Origin: Spirochaetia bacterium
GTDB lineage: Bacteria > Spirochaetota > Spirochaetia > DAHUYW01
Reading direction: 5' to 3'
DNA: 32,081 nt
NCBI GenBank assembly: GCA_030041455.1
Contig: JASHNV010000190.1
Coordinates: forward strand, 1 to 32,081
Under the pieces are notes generated by a model, which was not told the DNA's origin, ran no database searches, and worked only from the letters and a program-made list of their open reading frames with translations. The position numbers and the translations under genes are program-made. Positions 15,844 through 25,105 of the stretch are shown here, one piece after another; the stretch's first letter is position 1, and every line of letters begins with the position of its first letter.

Positions 15844-16808
15844 TACGGTGGAGCATATCGAGAATTCCCCTCCATTTGAAGCTTCGCGGAGGCCTTCTTC
15901 AGGTAAAAGAGCCCCGAGCCGACCGAGCCCTTGGGGACTCCGAGGACCTCGGCGATGTCGCGGTTGATCGGCTGCCGCGGGACGGTCGCGATATCGCTGA
16001 TGACCTTCGCAAGCAGCGCCCGCTCGCGAGCGAGCCGCATGCCGAGCCTTTCGACGGTCAATCGATCTTCGGGAATCGAAAGCTGCGCCTCGATGCACAC
16101 GATCCGAGAAAAGTGGGCATTTCGCCTCTCGCGCATCCTGTGGAGCCTCGTGAGCCGCGAATCGGAACGCTCCCGCAGCCGCCTCAAGCTCGCGTACAGC
16201 CACCTCGGGTCGCTGCCGGTGAGGAGCGACACGCTCTCGACGACGCCCGGCGAGACGTCGAACGCCGCCTTCATGAGGAGGTAGAGAACGCGCCTTCGGT
16301 CGCTCTCGCGGGCGAGCTTCCCCGCCGCATCGAAGCGGAGGAGGCGGCGACCCTCCTCCGACAGGAGCTCGGAAGGCCCTCCGCGGGGTGCTCCGTACGA
16401 AACGAAGGGCTCTCCGGTCTCCAGTCCCGCCTCGCTCGGGTTGTCCGCCACGGTCCAGCCCGGAGGGCTCTCCTGCAATTCGGTGTCCGAGCTCCGATAG
16501 CTTGCCTCCTCGATGAGTCGAGCTTTTCTCGCGGCGAGGCTCTTCTTTTTCCCGTACGATTTCGTCTGCCATCGAAGCGCGGTCGTAAGGAGGGCCTCGA
16601 AAGGCCGTCCGCGGTAGCGAAAGTTCCGGACCATGTTCCTCAAGCGCGGGTAGAAGTAGACGAGGAAATCGCCGCAATCGTCCTCGTCCCAGCCGAGCGC
16701 GTGGCGAGGATATCGATACACGAGGAGCGCGACCCGACCGACGACCTCCTCGATCCCCTCCTCCGACCCCTCGAGCGCGAGGATTGCTTTGGTGAGCGAC
16801 TGCTGCAT
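15843..16808 (-). CDS. Sigma-70-like hypothetical protein
   Basis: A 321-residue protein I cannot place in a named family. Residues about 45-90 (CGDFLVYFYPRLRNMVRNF, later ALLTTALRWQTKSYGKKKS) resemble sigma-70 region 2. The C-terminus (about 281-305: INRDIAEVLGVPKGSVGSGL) is a helix-turn-helix like sigma region 4. Between them lie charged helices of about 190 residues instead of the short linker of ECF sigma factors. It could be a divergent sigma factor or a DNA-binding regulator derived from one. AGGGGGG provides the ribosome site for ATG 16808. Its stop overlaps rdgB (TAATG), so they share a message. A GTTTACA direct repeat lies about 80 bases upstream. Confidence 0.6.
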   Translation of the reverse strand: MQQSLTKAILALEGSEEGIEEVVGRVALLVYRYPRHALGWDEDDCGDFLVYFYPRLRNMVRNFRYRGRPFEALLTTALRWQTKSYGKKKSLAARKARLIEEASYRSSDTELQESPPGWTVADNPSEAGLETGEPFVSYGAPRGGPSELLSEEGRRLLRFDAAGKLARESDRRRVLYLLMKAAFDVSPGVVESVSLLTGSDPRWLYASLRRLRERSDSRLTRLHRMRERRNAHFSRIVCIEAQLSIPEDRLTVERLGMRLARERALLAKVISDIATVPRQPINRDIAEVLGVPKGSVGSGLFYLKKASAKLQMEGNSRYAPP

Positions 16809-16889
16809 GATGACCCCCCTGGAATCGGTTTTCCTTCGGTGGGCTCCATGCAGGGAGCATGCCGGAACGGGATCCAGGGGAGCGTCGGT

Positions 16890-16906
16890 GTTTACATTCG
16901 TTTACA
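16890..16906. repeat. GTTTACA tandem direct repeat upstream of the sigma-like gene
   Basis: GTTTACA occurs at 16890-16896 and again at 16900-16906, one DNA turn apart (10-base period). On the minus strand this reads TGTAAAC-GAA-TGTAAAC. It lies about 80 bases before ATG 16808 in an otherwise GC-rich gap, so it may be an operator or part of an alternative promoter. TTGTAA within it could serve as a -35 box, but no convincing -10 follows. Confidence 0.45.
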
Positions 16907-16949
16907 ATTTGACGCTTTTGCCGGCTTCACGAAGGCGCGGGGGAGGGGC

Positions 16950-17927
16950 TTACGGCGCGCGAAAGAGCGCGGAAAGCTCGCGCAGAAGGAGCTCCTTGAT
17001 GGCTTCGCGGCTTCCGGTCCATTCGAAGCCGGCGGCCTTCTTATGGCCGCCGCCTCCGAATGCGCCCGCGATCGCGCCGACGTCGATTCCTCCGTTCGCG
17101 CGCAGCCCCACCGAGCACGTGCGTTCGTCTTCCTCCCGGATGAGGATCACCGCCTCGCAGCCGCCGGTCGCCTGGAGAAGCTGGTAGAGCGAGTCGGAGT
17201 CGCGGCTCTCCGCGCCGAAGGTCCTCATGTCCTCGATCGTCTCGTAGGTGGAGAGGACCCGGCCGTCGAAGAGGGCTTCGGTGCGCGAGAGCGCGCGTCC
17301 GAGGAGAATCCGCGACGCGAGGGGCTTTCCGGAGTAGATCATCTCGTAAATCTGCTTCGGCGTCGCCCCGGCCCCGTTCAGGCGCGCCATCGCCTCGTAG
17401 ACGTCGGGATCGCGCGCGTCGAGATGCCGGAAGAAACCGGTATCGGTCCCGAGCCCGAAGAAGAGCATGCGCGCCTCCGTCTCGTCGGGCGTCCCGCCCA
17501 TGGACGAGATCACCCGCTCCACGAGGAGCGTCACCGAGGGGCTCGTCGGGTCGATGTAGGTGAGGTCGCCGAAGCCGCGCCCCGAGCTGTGATGGTCGAT
17601 CACGATCGTGGTGAGCCCGCCGATCGAGGCCGCGAAGTCCCCGATGCGCTCGAGCGCCGAGCAGTCGACCACGACGACGAGCGGACGCCGTTCGCGAAGG
17701 GCCGGCTCCATCGCGAGCTCGAAGCGAGAGGCGAAGGGGACGATCTCGGGCCGCTGGAAAGGACCCGGCGAGAGGAGATGAACCTCCCCCCCGAGCCTCG
17801 AGAGGAAGTGGCCGAGGGCGACCTGAGAGCCTACGCAGTCGCCGTCGGGCTCCGCGTGGCCGAGGATGCAGAAGAGCTTGCCGCTCACGAGGGCTTCGAC
17901 GAGCTCGCGCGGGACCTTTCTGTTCAC
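16950..17927 (-). CDS. DHH/DHHA1 phosphoesterase (NrnA-like)
   Basis: A 325-residue enzyme of the DHH superfamily, like NrnA, which degrades nanoRNAs and/or dephosphorylates pAp. Metal-binding motifs are present in order: GHAEPDGDCVGS (about residues 27-38), VVVDCS, the name-giving D111-H112-H113, and GTDTGFFR. The C-terminal DHHA1 domain has GGGGHKKAAGFE, which binds substrate. The length fits NrnA (310-330). Start: GTG at 17927, 5 bases after GGAGGG; a further GTG at 17939 is possible but would overlap that ribosome site. It lies 23 bases after the M24 peptidase gene, presumably in the same transcript. Confidence 0.9.
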   Translation of the reverse strand: MNRKVPRELVEALVSGKLFCILGHAEPDGDCVGSQVALGHFLSRLGGEVHLLSPGPFQRPEIVPFASRFELAMEPALRERRPLVVVVDCSALERIGDFAASIGGLTTIVIDHHSSGRGFGDLTYIDPTSPSVTLLVERVISSMGGTPDETEARMLFFGLGTDTGFFRHLDARDPDVYEAMARLNGAGATPKQIYEMIYSGKPLASRILLGRALSRTEALFDGRVLSTYETIEDMRTFGAESRDSDSLYQLLQATGGCEAVILIREEDERTCSVGLRANGGIDVGAIAGAFGGGGHKKAAGFEWTGSREAIKELLLRELSALFRAP

Positions 17928-17950
17928 ATGGCCCTCCACCGGTCCGAAAC

Positions 17951-19117
17951 TTAGCGCAAGAGGAGAACGGCGCTCTGCGGCGGGCCGCCTGAGACATGGA
18001 CCTCGCGGTTGCGGACGTAGAGGTCGATCTCGGTGCGAAGACCGAAGTCGCCGAGGTAGAGCCCGGGCTCGACGGAGAAGCAGGAGCCTTCGAGGATCGG
18101 CCGTCGATCGGGGAACTCGACCGAGTCGAGATTGACGCCCGAGCCGTGCAGCTCCCCGTCGATCGCGTGCCCGGTCCGATGCCGTAGGCCCCGCGAGTAG
18201 CCCGAGGCGGCGAGCGCCGCGCGGACCTCCGCGTCCACCTCGAAGCCGCTTACCGCCCGGCCGGAGGCGAGGCGTTCCTTGACGAGCGCGACGGCGCCGT
18301 CCCGCGCCTCGCGGAGGGCCCCGAAAGCCGCCTCTACCGACGTGCTCGCCCGCTCGGCGAGCACGCCGACCCACGAGATGTCGGCGTAGATGCCCTCTTC
18401 GCGCTCTTCCTTCGCCCAGAGGTCGAGCTGGACGACTTGGCCTCGATCGAGGACGCTTCCGCCCGAGGCCGCAGGCTCGTAGTGGGGGTCCGAGGAATGG
18501 GCGCCCGCACCCACGATCGGAGGGTGGTCGCAGACCAAGCCCCTGCCCGCGAGCTCCGAGAGGATCCATGCCTGGACGTGGCCCTCGGTGAGCCGTGTTC
18601 CGGCGCGAAACGCCTCTTCGATTCTCGCCCAGACGAGACGAACGATATCGTAGAGATGGCGGGCGGCCCGCTCGTGGGACTCGAGCCCGGCGCCGCTCGC
18701 GACGCCGATCATCCGCTGGATCAGCCCGGCCGACGAGACGAGGGAGAAGCCGGCCTCCTCGAGCATCCCGGCCGTGCCATGATCGAGAAACGACACGATG
18801 GGGAGCTCCGTCGAGTATTGGGCGGCGAGGCTCCCCTTGGGGAGCTCGGCGAAAATCGCGAGGAGCTCATCGCGGGTGGCGTAGGCGCGAAGTCTCCCCG
18901 GAAGCGCGTCGAGCGCGCCGCGCTCGATCGCGTGAACGATCCGCACGGGCTCGCCTGAGGCCGGAACGATATAGTACCAAGGCCGGGTGTTCAGGGAATC
19001 GGCGGGGAGCTTGAGGAGCCGCTCGGAGAGGGGATCGCGATGGTGGAAGCCCGCGAAGAGCCAGGCATCGACGCCCTCGGCCAGGATCGCGTTCTGAAAC
19101 GGCGAAACCTCGATCAT
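17951..19117 (-). CDS. M24-family metallopeptidase (Xaa-Pro aminopeptidase-like)
   Basis: A 388-residue peptidase with a creatinase-type N-terminal domain followed by a pita-bread catalytic domain. All five metal ligands can be recognised: Asp in QLDLWAK, Asp in YADISW, His in HRTGHAIDGE, Glu in SVEPGLY and Glu in RTEIDLY. Such enzymes remove N-terminal residues preceding proline. The ATG at 19117 overlaps the stop of the upstream secreted-protein gene (ATGA); GTG at 19123 is an alternative two codons earlier. The ribosome site is weak, as expected with coupled translation. It is followed 23 bases later by the NrnA-like gene. Confidence 0.9.
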   Translation of the reverse strand: MIEVSPFQNAILAEGVDAWLFAGFHHRDPLSERLLKLPADSLNTRPWYYIVPASGEPVRIVHAIERGALDALPGRLRAYATRDELLAIFAELPKGSLAAQYSTELPIVSFLDHGTAGMLEEAGFSLVSSAGLIQRMIGVASGAGLESHERAARHLYDIVRLVWARIEEAFRAGTRLTEGHVQAWILSELAGRGLVCDHPPIVGAGAHSSDPHYEPAASGGSVLDRGQVVQLDLWAKEEREEGIYADISWVGVLAERASTSVEAAFGALREARDGAVALVKERLASGRAVSGFEVDAEVRAALAASGYSRGLRHRTGHAIDGELHGSGVNLDSVEFPDRRPILEGSCFSVEPGLYLGDFGLRTEIDLYVRNREVHVSGGPPQSAVLLLR

Positions 19118-19509
19118 TGCCACTTCAAGTCAAGCGTCGTGATATTGAACTTGCCTTGAAGGTCGAAGTCTCCGGGGAGCGTTCCCCAGGAGGGGTCGTT
19201 CGGATCTACCCTGACGTAGAGGCGCACGAAGTCGAATTTTCCGTCCTGCCAGAATATCGAGAAGTAGGGATAGCTGGGATCGGGGCCGACGACGAGCTCC
19301 GCCTTGCCGACCGAAGGGTCAAACCACGACATCGGCACGTAGAAGTCGGAGAACAGGCCGTCGTCCATCCGGTAGACAACCCGGTAGCCGTCTCTCGTCG
19401 GATAAATCTTCGCGATATGGAGGGTGCGAACGTACATATCGGATTGATCCGCGAACACCACCGCCGACGCGAAGATCAGCAGCACGAGGGATAGAACGAT
19501 CTTTTTCAA
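19114..19509 (-). CDS. Small secreted protein of unknown function
   Basis: A 131-residue protein with a clear Sec signal peptide (KKIVLSLVLLIFASAVVFA, cleavage after VFA). The mature part is rich in aromatic residues and beta-strand patterns (DGYRVVYRMDDGLFSDFYVP, YPYFSIFWQDGKFDFVRLYV) and ends in LDLKWQ. It has no cysteines, so it is not a lipoprotein. I do not recognise the family. The likely start is TTG at 19509: AGGAGG sits 6 bases before it, and the next residues form the signal peptide; no ATG is available. Its stop overlaps the M24 peptidase start. A periplasmic beta-barrel or beta-sandwich role is possible. Confidence 0.72.
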   Translation of the reverse strand: MKKIVLSLVLLIFASAVVFADQSDMYVRTLHIAKIYPTRDGYRVVYRMDDGLFSDFYVPMSWFDPSVGKAELVVGPDPSYPYFSIFWQDGKFDFVRLYVRVDPNDPSWGTLPGDFDLQGKFNITTLDLKWQ

Positions 19510-19613
19510 AATCTTCCTCCTGAAAAGCGCGGCTCCCCGCGGCAAAGCGTCACCGCGCGCGGGGTTCGTCGGGCTCGCCTCGCCGGGGCCGGTCCCGCCC
19601 CTTTGTGCTTCCC

Positions 19614-20567
19614 TCAAGCGCCCGGGCCGAGGAGCGTCGAGAGCATGAGCGCTTTGATCGTGTGCTTGCGGTTCTCCGCCTCGTCCCACACGACCGACTG
19701 CGGGCCCTCGATCACGTCCCCCGTGACCTCGTTTCCCTTCACCGCCGGCAGGCAGTGCATGAACACCGTCCGCGGCTTGCCGGTCGAGGCCATCGCCGCC
19801 CGGTTTACCTGATACGGCCTGAGGAGCCGCTCGCGTCGCTCGCTCTCGGCCTCCTCTCCCATGGAAGCCCACACGTCGGTGTAGATAGCATCGGCATTTC
19901 GAACCCCAAACTCAAGGTCTTCCGTGACGCGGACCTCGGCGCCGCTCGCCCGGGCGAGCTCGCGCGCCTCCGCGAGGGCGGCCTGATCGGGATGAAGCTC
20001 CCGGGGGCTCACGATCGTGACGTTGATTCCCATTTTCGGGCAGCCGACGAGGAGGGTGCGCGCGACGTTGTTTCGCCCGTCGCCGCAGAAGGCGAGCGAC
20101 AATCCCTCGATGGAGCCGAAACGCTCTTCGAGGGTCATGAGATCCGCGAGGACCTGGGTGGGGTGGTAGTCGTCGGTGAGCCCGTTGTACACCGGCACGC
20201 CCGCGAGCGCGGCAAGGACCTCGACGGTCGTCTGGCGAAAGCCTCGGAACTGGATGCAGTCGAACATCCGCCCGAGCACGCGCGCGGTGTCCTCGACGCT
20301 CTCCTTGGTGCCGAGCTGGATGTCGTCGCGGGCGAGGAACACCGGATGGCCGCCCTCCTCGCCGAAGGCGGTTTCGAAGGCGCAGCGGGTCCGCGTGGAA
20401 GGCTTCTCGAAAATGAGCGCGAGGGTCCGGCCGGCGAAGCGCTGGCGAAGCTCGCCTTGACGCCGCTCGCGCTTCACGAGCATGGAGAGTTCGATGAGGT
20501 AGCGGATCTCCTCGCTCGAAAGCTCCTTCAAGGTGAGAAGGGACCTTCCCTTCAGCGTGACGCTCAT
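19614..20567 (-). CDS. argF: Ornithine carbamoyltransferase
   Basis: A 317-residue transcarbamoylase that joins carbamoyl phosphate and ornithine to form citrulline, in arginine synthesis or, run in reverse, in arginine catabolism. The carbamoyl-phosphate site STRTR (57-61), HPTQ (135-138) and the ornithine-site HCLP (271-274) are all intact. SMGEE (in DVWASMGEE) supports ornithine over aspartate as the second substrate. The ATG at 20567 follows AAGGAG. No other arginine genes are in the window, so the direction of flux cannot be judged from context. A candidate promoter is 33-62 bases upstream. Confidence 0.95.
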   Translation of the reverse strand: MSVTLKGRSLLTLKELSSEEIRYLIELSMLVKRERRQGELRQRFAGRTLALIFEKPSTRTRCAFETAFGEEGGHPVFLARDDIQLGTKESVEDTARVLGRMFDCIQFRGFRQTTVEVLAALAGVPVYNGLTDDYHPTQVLADLMTLEERFGSIEGLSLAFCGDGRNNVARTLLVGCPKMGINVTIVSPRELHPDQAALAEARELARASGAEVRVTEDLEFGVRNADAIYTDVWASMGEEAESERRERLLRPYQVNRAAMASTGKPRTVFMHCLPAVKGNEVTGDVIEGPQSVVWDEAENRKHTIKALMLSTLLGPGA

Positions 20568-20599
20568 GATGGGCGCTCCTTCCGCGCGTCTGCGCCCTG

Positions 20600-20629
20600 A
20601 TGATCGCACGGCCTGACGCGCTTGTTCAA
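20600..20629 (-). promoter_or_regulatory. Candidate argF promoter
   Basis: On the minus strand TTGAAC (20629-20624) and GATCAT (20605-20600) are 18 bases apart. Transcription would start near 20593, leaving about 26 bases before the argF ATG. It lies after the lon stop codon, so argF need not depend on read-through from lon. Confidence 0.35.
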
Positions 20630-20668
20630 GAACCAGGAGCCTCTCGATCCGGTCGCTTGCCGTGCCGA

Positions 20669-23248
20669 CTACGGGAACAGGAGGAGAAGCGCGTCGAGGG
20701 CATTGTCCGCGAAGGAGAAGGTGATCGCCGACTGGACCTCGCGCGGGATCTCCTCGATGTCCTTGCGGTTTCCTTCCGGCATGAGGACGGTGGTCATGTG
20801 GTTGCGGTAGGCGGCGAGGACCTTCTCTTTCACCCCTCCGATCGGGAGAATCCGTCCGGTCAGGGTGATCTCGCCGGTCATCGCGACGCCCGCCTTGATG
20901 GGCTCCCCGGTGAACGCCGAGAGGATCGCCGCGGCGAGCGTGATGCCCGCCGAAGGGCCGTCCTTCGGAATGGCGCCCTCGGGAACGTGGACGTGGATGT
21001 CCTTGTCCTTCTGGAAGTCGGAGGCGAGGCCGAGCCGCCGGTAGTGAACGCGGATGAAGGAGAGCGCGGTGCGGGCGCTCTCCTTCATGATGTCGCCGAG
21101 GCTCCCGGTGAGGATGAGCTCGCCTGAGCCGTCGAGAATCGCGACCTCGACCGGAAGGAGCGTCCCGCCGATCTCGGTCCACGCGAGCCCGTGCGCGAGG
21201 CCCGGGCGCTGGTCCTTGTAGACGATGTCGCCCTGGAACTTGGGGTTGCCGAGATACTTCACGACCGACGCCGCCGTCACCACCGTCGTGAAGGGAAGGC
21301 GGCCCGAGCGCGGCGCTTCGACCTCCTGCCGCCCGCCCCCGACGCTCGCGAGCTCCGCCTCGCCTTCGGCGGCCGGCTCTTTCCCTTCCCGAGCCTCCTC
21401 GGGCTCCTTCGCGCGCTCCGTCGACTCGGCGACCGCCGTTCCCGGGCGAGAGGCCTGCTCCGCCTCGACGGCCTCGGCCGTCGCGAGGGCGACCGGCTCG
21501 GCCACGGGCTCCGCGGCGGCGGGTTCGACCGATCGCGGGGCGGTGTAGCCCTTTCGAATCGCCTCGCGCGCGATCTTGCGGATGATGCCCGCGATCTCGC
21601 GCTCGAGGTTTCGCACTCCCGACTCCATCGTGTAGCCCGTAATGATCTTGAGGATCGCCTCGTTTCGGAACTTGATCGACGCCCACTCCAAGCCGTTTTC
21701 CGAGAGCTGCTTGGGAACGATGAAATCGGTCGCTATCCTGAGCTTCTCGAAGTCGGTGTAGCCGGGGATCTCGATGATCTCCATGCGGTCGCGCAGGGGA
21801 TGGGGGATATTGTACATCGAGTTCGCGGTCGTGATGAACATCACGCCCGAAAGATCGTAGGGGACCTCCAGGTAGTGGTCCATGAACGCGTGATTCTGCT
21901 CGGGGTCGAGGACCTCGAGGAGCGCGGAGGCGGGGTCGCCCCGGAAGTCCGAGCTTATCTTGTCCACTTCGTCGAGGAGAAACACGGGGTTCGTCGTCCC
22001 CGCCTTCTTCATCGACTGGATGATCTTGCCGGGCAGCGCTCCGACGTAGGTCTTGCGATGGCCGCGGATCTCCGCCTCGTCGCGCACCCCTCCGAGGGAC
22101 ACCCGCACGAACTGCCGGCCGAGCGAGCGCGCCACCGACTTGCCGAGCGACGTCTTGCCCGTGCCCGGGGGACCCACGAAGCAGAGGATCGGCCCCTTCA
22201 TCTTTTCCTTGAGCTGGCGGACCGCGATGAAGTCGAGAATGCGCTCCTTCGGCTTCTTCATGTTGTAGTGGTCCTCGTCGAGGATCTTCGCCGCTCGATC
22301 GATGTCCTTGTGGTCGACGGTCGTCTCCCGCCACGGGAGGTCCGCGATCCACTCGAGGTAGGTCCGAAGCACCCCGGACTCAGGCGACATCGGCTGAAGC
22401 TTCGACAGCCGCCGCGTCTCCTTCATCGCCTTATCGAGGATCTCCTGGGGGGGGCTTTTCTCGCGGATGCGCTTCTCGAGCTCCACCGCGCCGGTGGCGT
22501 CCCCCTCGTCTCTGCCGAGCTCTCGATTGATCTCCTTCAGCTGCTCGGTGAGGAAGTAGTCCTTCTGGCTTTTCTCTATTCGCTTGCGCACCTTGAGGTT
22601 GATCTTGCTCTGGAGCGCCTGCACCTCGTTCTCGGCTTCGAGGGCGAGCGCGAGCGTCTCCAGGCGCCGCGCGCCGTCTGAGAGCTCGAGCATCTCGATC
22701 TTTTTCGGAATTTTGAACGGGATGTTCGCGCAGACGAGGTCGACGAGCCGGTCGGGGAGCTCGGCTTTCTCGATCGCCGAGATCGCCTCGGGCGGGATTT
22801 TCTTCTGGAACTTCGCGTAGCGCTTGAAACCGTCGTGGATCGAGCCCATGAGCGCCACGACCGCCGGGGTGGCGTCCCGGCTGTCCTCGATCGGCACGAT
22901 CTGCACGTCGATCGACTCCTTCGAGGAACGCACGAACTTCTGGATGATTCCGCGCTGCTGGCCTTCGGCGAGGACCCGGACCGTTCCGTCCGGCAGTCTG
23001 AGCATTTGCAGGATCCGCGCGAGCACGCCGGCCCGATAGATGTCGGCGTCCTCGGGATCGTCCGCCGAGCTTTTCTGGCAGGCGAGGAAGACGATCCGAT
23101 CTCCGTTCATCGCCTTCTCGACCGCGCGGATCGACCCCTGCCGCCCGACAAAGAAGGGAACCACCATCTGCGGGAATATAACGAGCTCCCTCAGAGGAAC
23201 CAGAGGGAGCTCTTGCTTGGCAGCCTTCCGGTTTTGATTCATCTTCAT
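20669..23248 (-). CDS. lon: ATP-dependent protease Lon with an acidic linker insert
   Basis: An 859-residue Lon protease. The N-terminal substrate-binding domain begins [23 protein letters not shown]. The AAA+ module has Walker A GPPGTGKT (K365), LLDEVDKI and the sensor [14 protein letters not shown]. The peptidase has S766 in KDGPSAGI and K809 in GGVKEK, spaced 43 as in E. coli. Between the AAA+ and peptidase parts, about residues 570-648 form a low-complexity Ala/Glu/Pro-rich insert not found in ordinary Lon; this accounts for much of the extra length over the usual 780-800. The start overlaps the clpX stop (ATGA), with no strong ribosome site, so translation is coupled. In MKMNQNR, either the first or the second Met could be the start. 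Confidence 0.96.
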   Translation of the reverse strand: MKMNQNRKAAKQELPLVPLRELVIFPQMVVPFFVGRQGSIRAVEKAMNGDRIVFLACQKSSADDPEDADIYRAGVLARILQMLRLPDGTVRVLAEGQQRGIIQKFVRSSKESIDVQIVPIEDSRDATPAVVALMGSIHDGFKRYAKFQKKIPPEAISAIEKAELPDRLVDLVCANIPFKIPKKIEMLELSDGARRLETLALALEAENEVQALQSKINLKVRKRIEKSQKDYFLTEQLKEINRELGRDEGDATGAVELEKRIREKSPPQEILDKAMKETRRLSKLQPMSPESGVLRTYLEWIADLPWRETTVDHKDIDRAAKILDEDHYNMKKPKERILDFIAVRQLKEKMKGPILCFVGPPGTGKTSLGKSVARSLGRQFVRVSLGGVRDEAEIRGHRKTYVGALPGKIIQSMKKAGTTNPVFLLDEVDKISSDFRGDPASALLEVLDPEQNHAFMDHYLEVPYDLSGVMFITTANSMYNIPHPLRDRMEIIEIPGYTDFEKLRIATDFIVPKQLSENGLEWASIKFRNEAILKIITGYTMESGVRNLEREIAGIIRKIAREAIRKGYTAPRSVEPAAAEPVAEPVALATAEAVEAEQASRPGTAVAESTERAKEPEEAREGKEPAAEGEAELASVGGGRQEVEAPRSGRLPFTTVVTAASVVKYLGNPKFQGDIVYKDQRPGLAHGLAWTEIGGTLLPVEVAILDGSGELILTGSLGDIMKESARTALSFIRVHYRRLGLASDFQKDKDIHVHVPEGAIPKDGPSAGITLAAAILSAFTGEPIKAGVAMTGEITLTGRILPIGGVKEKVLAAYRNHMTTVLMPEGNRKDIEEIPREVQSAITFSFADNALDALLLLFP

Positions 23249-24489
23249 GCGGACTTTTTGACTGAGATTATCTCCGGCTTTTCCGAGTTGACGACCACGT
23301 CCCTCGTGACCACCACCCGCTTCGGCCCCTCGATCGACGGAATGTCGTACATCGCCTCGAGCATGATCGCCTCGACGATCGCGCGAAGCCCTCGAGCTCC
23401 GGTTTTCTTGTCGAGCGCCATCTGCGCTATGGCGTCGACCGCCTCCTCTTCGAACACGAGGTCCACCTTGTCCAGCTTGAGCGAAGCGCGATACTGCCTG
23501 ATGATCGAGTTTCGCGGCTCCGTGATGATCCTCTTCAGGTCCTCTTTCGAGAGGTTGGCGAGGGCCGCGGTGATCGGCAGCCTCCCGATGAACTCCGGAA
23601 TCATGCCGAACTTGATCAAGTCGTCGGGATGGAGGTGAGAATAGATCTCCACGAGGTCGCGGTCGCGGTCCGACTTCACGTCGGCGCCGAATCCGAGCGG
23701 ATGCTGCGAGACCCTCGCCTCGATGAACTTCTCAAGGCCTACAAACGCGCCTCCGCAGATGAAGAGGATGTTCGTCGTGTCGATCTTGAGCATCTCCTGG
23801 TTCGGATGCTTGCGCCCTCCCTGGGGCGGAACCGAAGCGACGGTGCCCTCGATGATCTTCAGAAGCGCCTGTTGCACCCCTTCGCCGGACACGTCGCGGG
23901 TGATCGAGATGTTCTCGCCCTTCTTCGCGATCTTGTCGATCTCGTCGATGTAGACGATTCCCCGCTCGGCGAGAGCGATATTGTTGCCGGCGTTCTGGAT
24001 AAGCTTCAACAGGATGTTCTCGACATCCTCCCCGACGTAGCCCGCCTCGGTGAGGGTCGTCGCGTCGGCGATCGCGAAGGGCACCTTCAGTCTCTTCGCG
24101 AGCGTCTTCGCGAGGAGCGTCTTTCCCGTTCCGGTCGGACCGATGAGAAGCACGTTCGACTTCTCGATCTCGACGTCGTCGTCGACGCGCCCGCCGTGGG
24201 AGATCCGCTTGTAGTGGTTGTACACCGCGACGGAGAGGACCTTCTTCACCGGCTCCTGACCGATGATGTATTGGTCGAGGTACTCCTTCAGCTCCTTCGG
24301 GGTCGGGACATCCCCGGTGAACTCCGCGGTCACCTCGTCGTCTTCCTCGTCGATGATCTTCTTGCAGACGTTTACGCACTCGTCGCAGATGAACACCCCG
24401 GGGCCGGCGATCAGCCTCCTCGCCATTTCGGCGCTCTTCCCGCAGAAGGAGCAGACCTTTGCGGACTCACTTTTGTTCGGTTTTGCCAT
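23245..24489 (-). CDS. clpX: ClpX, ATP-dependent unfoldase of the ClpXP protease
   Basis: A 414-residue AAA+ unfoldase. The N-terminal zinc-binding domain has four cysteines: C13, C16, C35, C38. Walker A is GPTGTGKT (K123), Walker B and sensor regions follow ([10 protein letters not shown]), and the ClpP-docking loop is of the LGF type (HPLGFGADV). The C-terminal small domain includes [11 protein letters not shown]. ClpX recognises tagged proteins and threads them into ClpP. The ATG at 24489 lies inside the end of clpP (23-base overlap) after GGCGGAA; a GTG at 24504 is an alternative. Its stop overlaps lon. Confidence 0.97.
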   Translation of the reverse strand: MAKPNKSESAKVCSFCGKSAEMARRLIAGPGVFICDECVNVCKKIIDEEDDEVTAEFTGDVPTPKELKEYLDQYIIGQEPVKKVLSVAVYNHYKRISHGGRVDDDVEIEKSNVLLIGPTGTGKTLLAKTLAKRLKVPFAIADATTLTEAGYVGEDVENILLKLIQNAGNNIALAERGIVYIDEIDKIAKKGENISITRDVSGEGVQQALLKIIEGTVASVPPQGGRKHPNQEMLKIDTTNILFICGGAFVGLEKFIEARVSQHPLGFGADVKSDRDRDLVEIYSHLHPDDLIKFGMIPEFIGRLPITAALANLSKEDLKRIITEPRNSIIRQYRASLKLDKVDLVFEEEAVDAIAQMALDKKTGARGLRAIVEAIMLEAMYDIPSIEGPKRVVVTRDVVVNSEKPEIISVKKSA

Positions 24490-25087
24490 TTCCGCCTCGC
24501 ACAAGGACCTTGTCGACCAAGCCGTAGCTGACCGCCTCCTCGGCGGACATGAAATAGTCGCGCTCGGTGTCCCGGGCGATGTCCTCTTCGGACTTGCCGG
24601 TGTGATGGGAGAAATACCGGATGATCAGCTGTTTCAGCCTGATCATCTCCTTCGCCTGGATTCCGATGTCGGTCGCCTGTCCCTGCACACCGCCCCATGG
24701 CTGGTGGACAAGGATTCGCGAAGAGGGGAGCGCGAAGCGCTTCCCCGGGCTTCCGCACGCGAGGAGAAGCGCACCCATCGAGGCGGCCTGACCCATGCAG
24801 ATCGTCTGCACCTGCGGCTTCACGTGTTGGATCGTGTCGTAGATGGCGAGGCCCGCGGTCACCGAGCCGCCGGGCGAGTGGATGTAGATGCTGATGTCCT
24901 TTTCGGGGTCCTGCGACTCGAGGAACAGCAGCTGGGCGACGACCAGATCCGCGGTGACGTCGACGATTTCCCCGTCGATGAAGATGATCCTGTCCTTGAG
25001 CAGCCTCGAGTAGATGTCGTACGATCGCTCGCCGATGCCGGTCTGCTCGATCACTATCGGTACAAGAGTGTTCAACTGTGGTTTCAT
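24467..25087 (-). CDS. clpP: ClpP, peptidase subunit of ClpXP
   Basis: A 206-residue serine peptidase that forms the 14-subunit chamber of ClpXP. The triad is S103 (GQAASMGA), H128 (LVHQPWGG) and D177 (DTERDYFM), with the same spacing as E. coli ClpP (25 and 49). Other family marks are [10 protein letters not shown] and [12 protein letters not shown]. The N-terminus [21 protein letters not shown] fits a short propeptide. AAGGGG precedes the ATG. It follows tig by 18 bases and overlaps clpX by 23. Confidence 0.97.
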   Translation of the reverse strand: MKPQLNTLVPIVIEQTGIGERSYDIYSRLLKDRIIFIDGEIVDVTADLVVAQLLFLESQDPEKDISIYIHSPGGSVTAGLAIYDTIQHVKPQVQTICMGQAASMGALLLACGSPGKRFALPSSRILVHQPWGGVQGQATDIGIQAKEMIRLKQLIIRYFSHHTGKSEEDIARDTERDYFMSAEEAVSYGLVDKVLVRGGNGKTEQK

Positions 25088-25105
25088 GTTTTGACCCCTT
25101 GTAAT

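Noticed and set aside
15876-17954. A 692-codon open frame on the plus strand
   Set aside because: Antisense to the sigma-like and NrnA-like genes; arginine-rich, no ribosome site or domain.
20568-22352. Long minus-strand frame leading into argF
   Set aside because: The upstream part is lon read in the wrong frame; argF starts at ATG 20567 with its own ribosome site, so there is no fusion protein.
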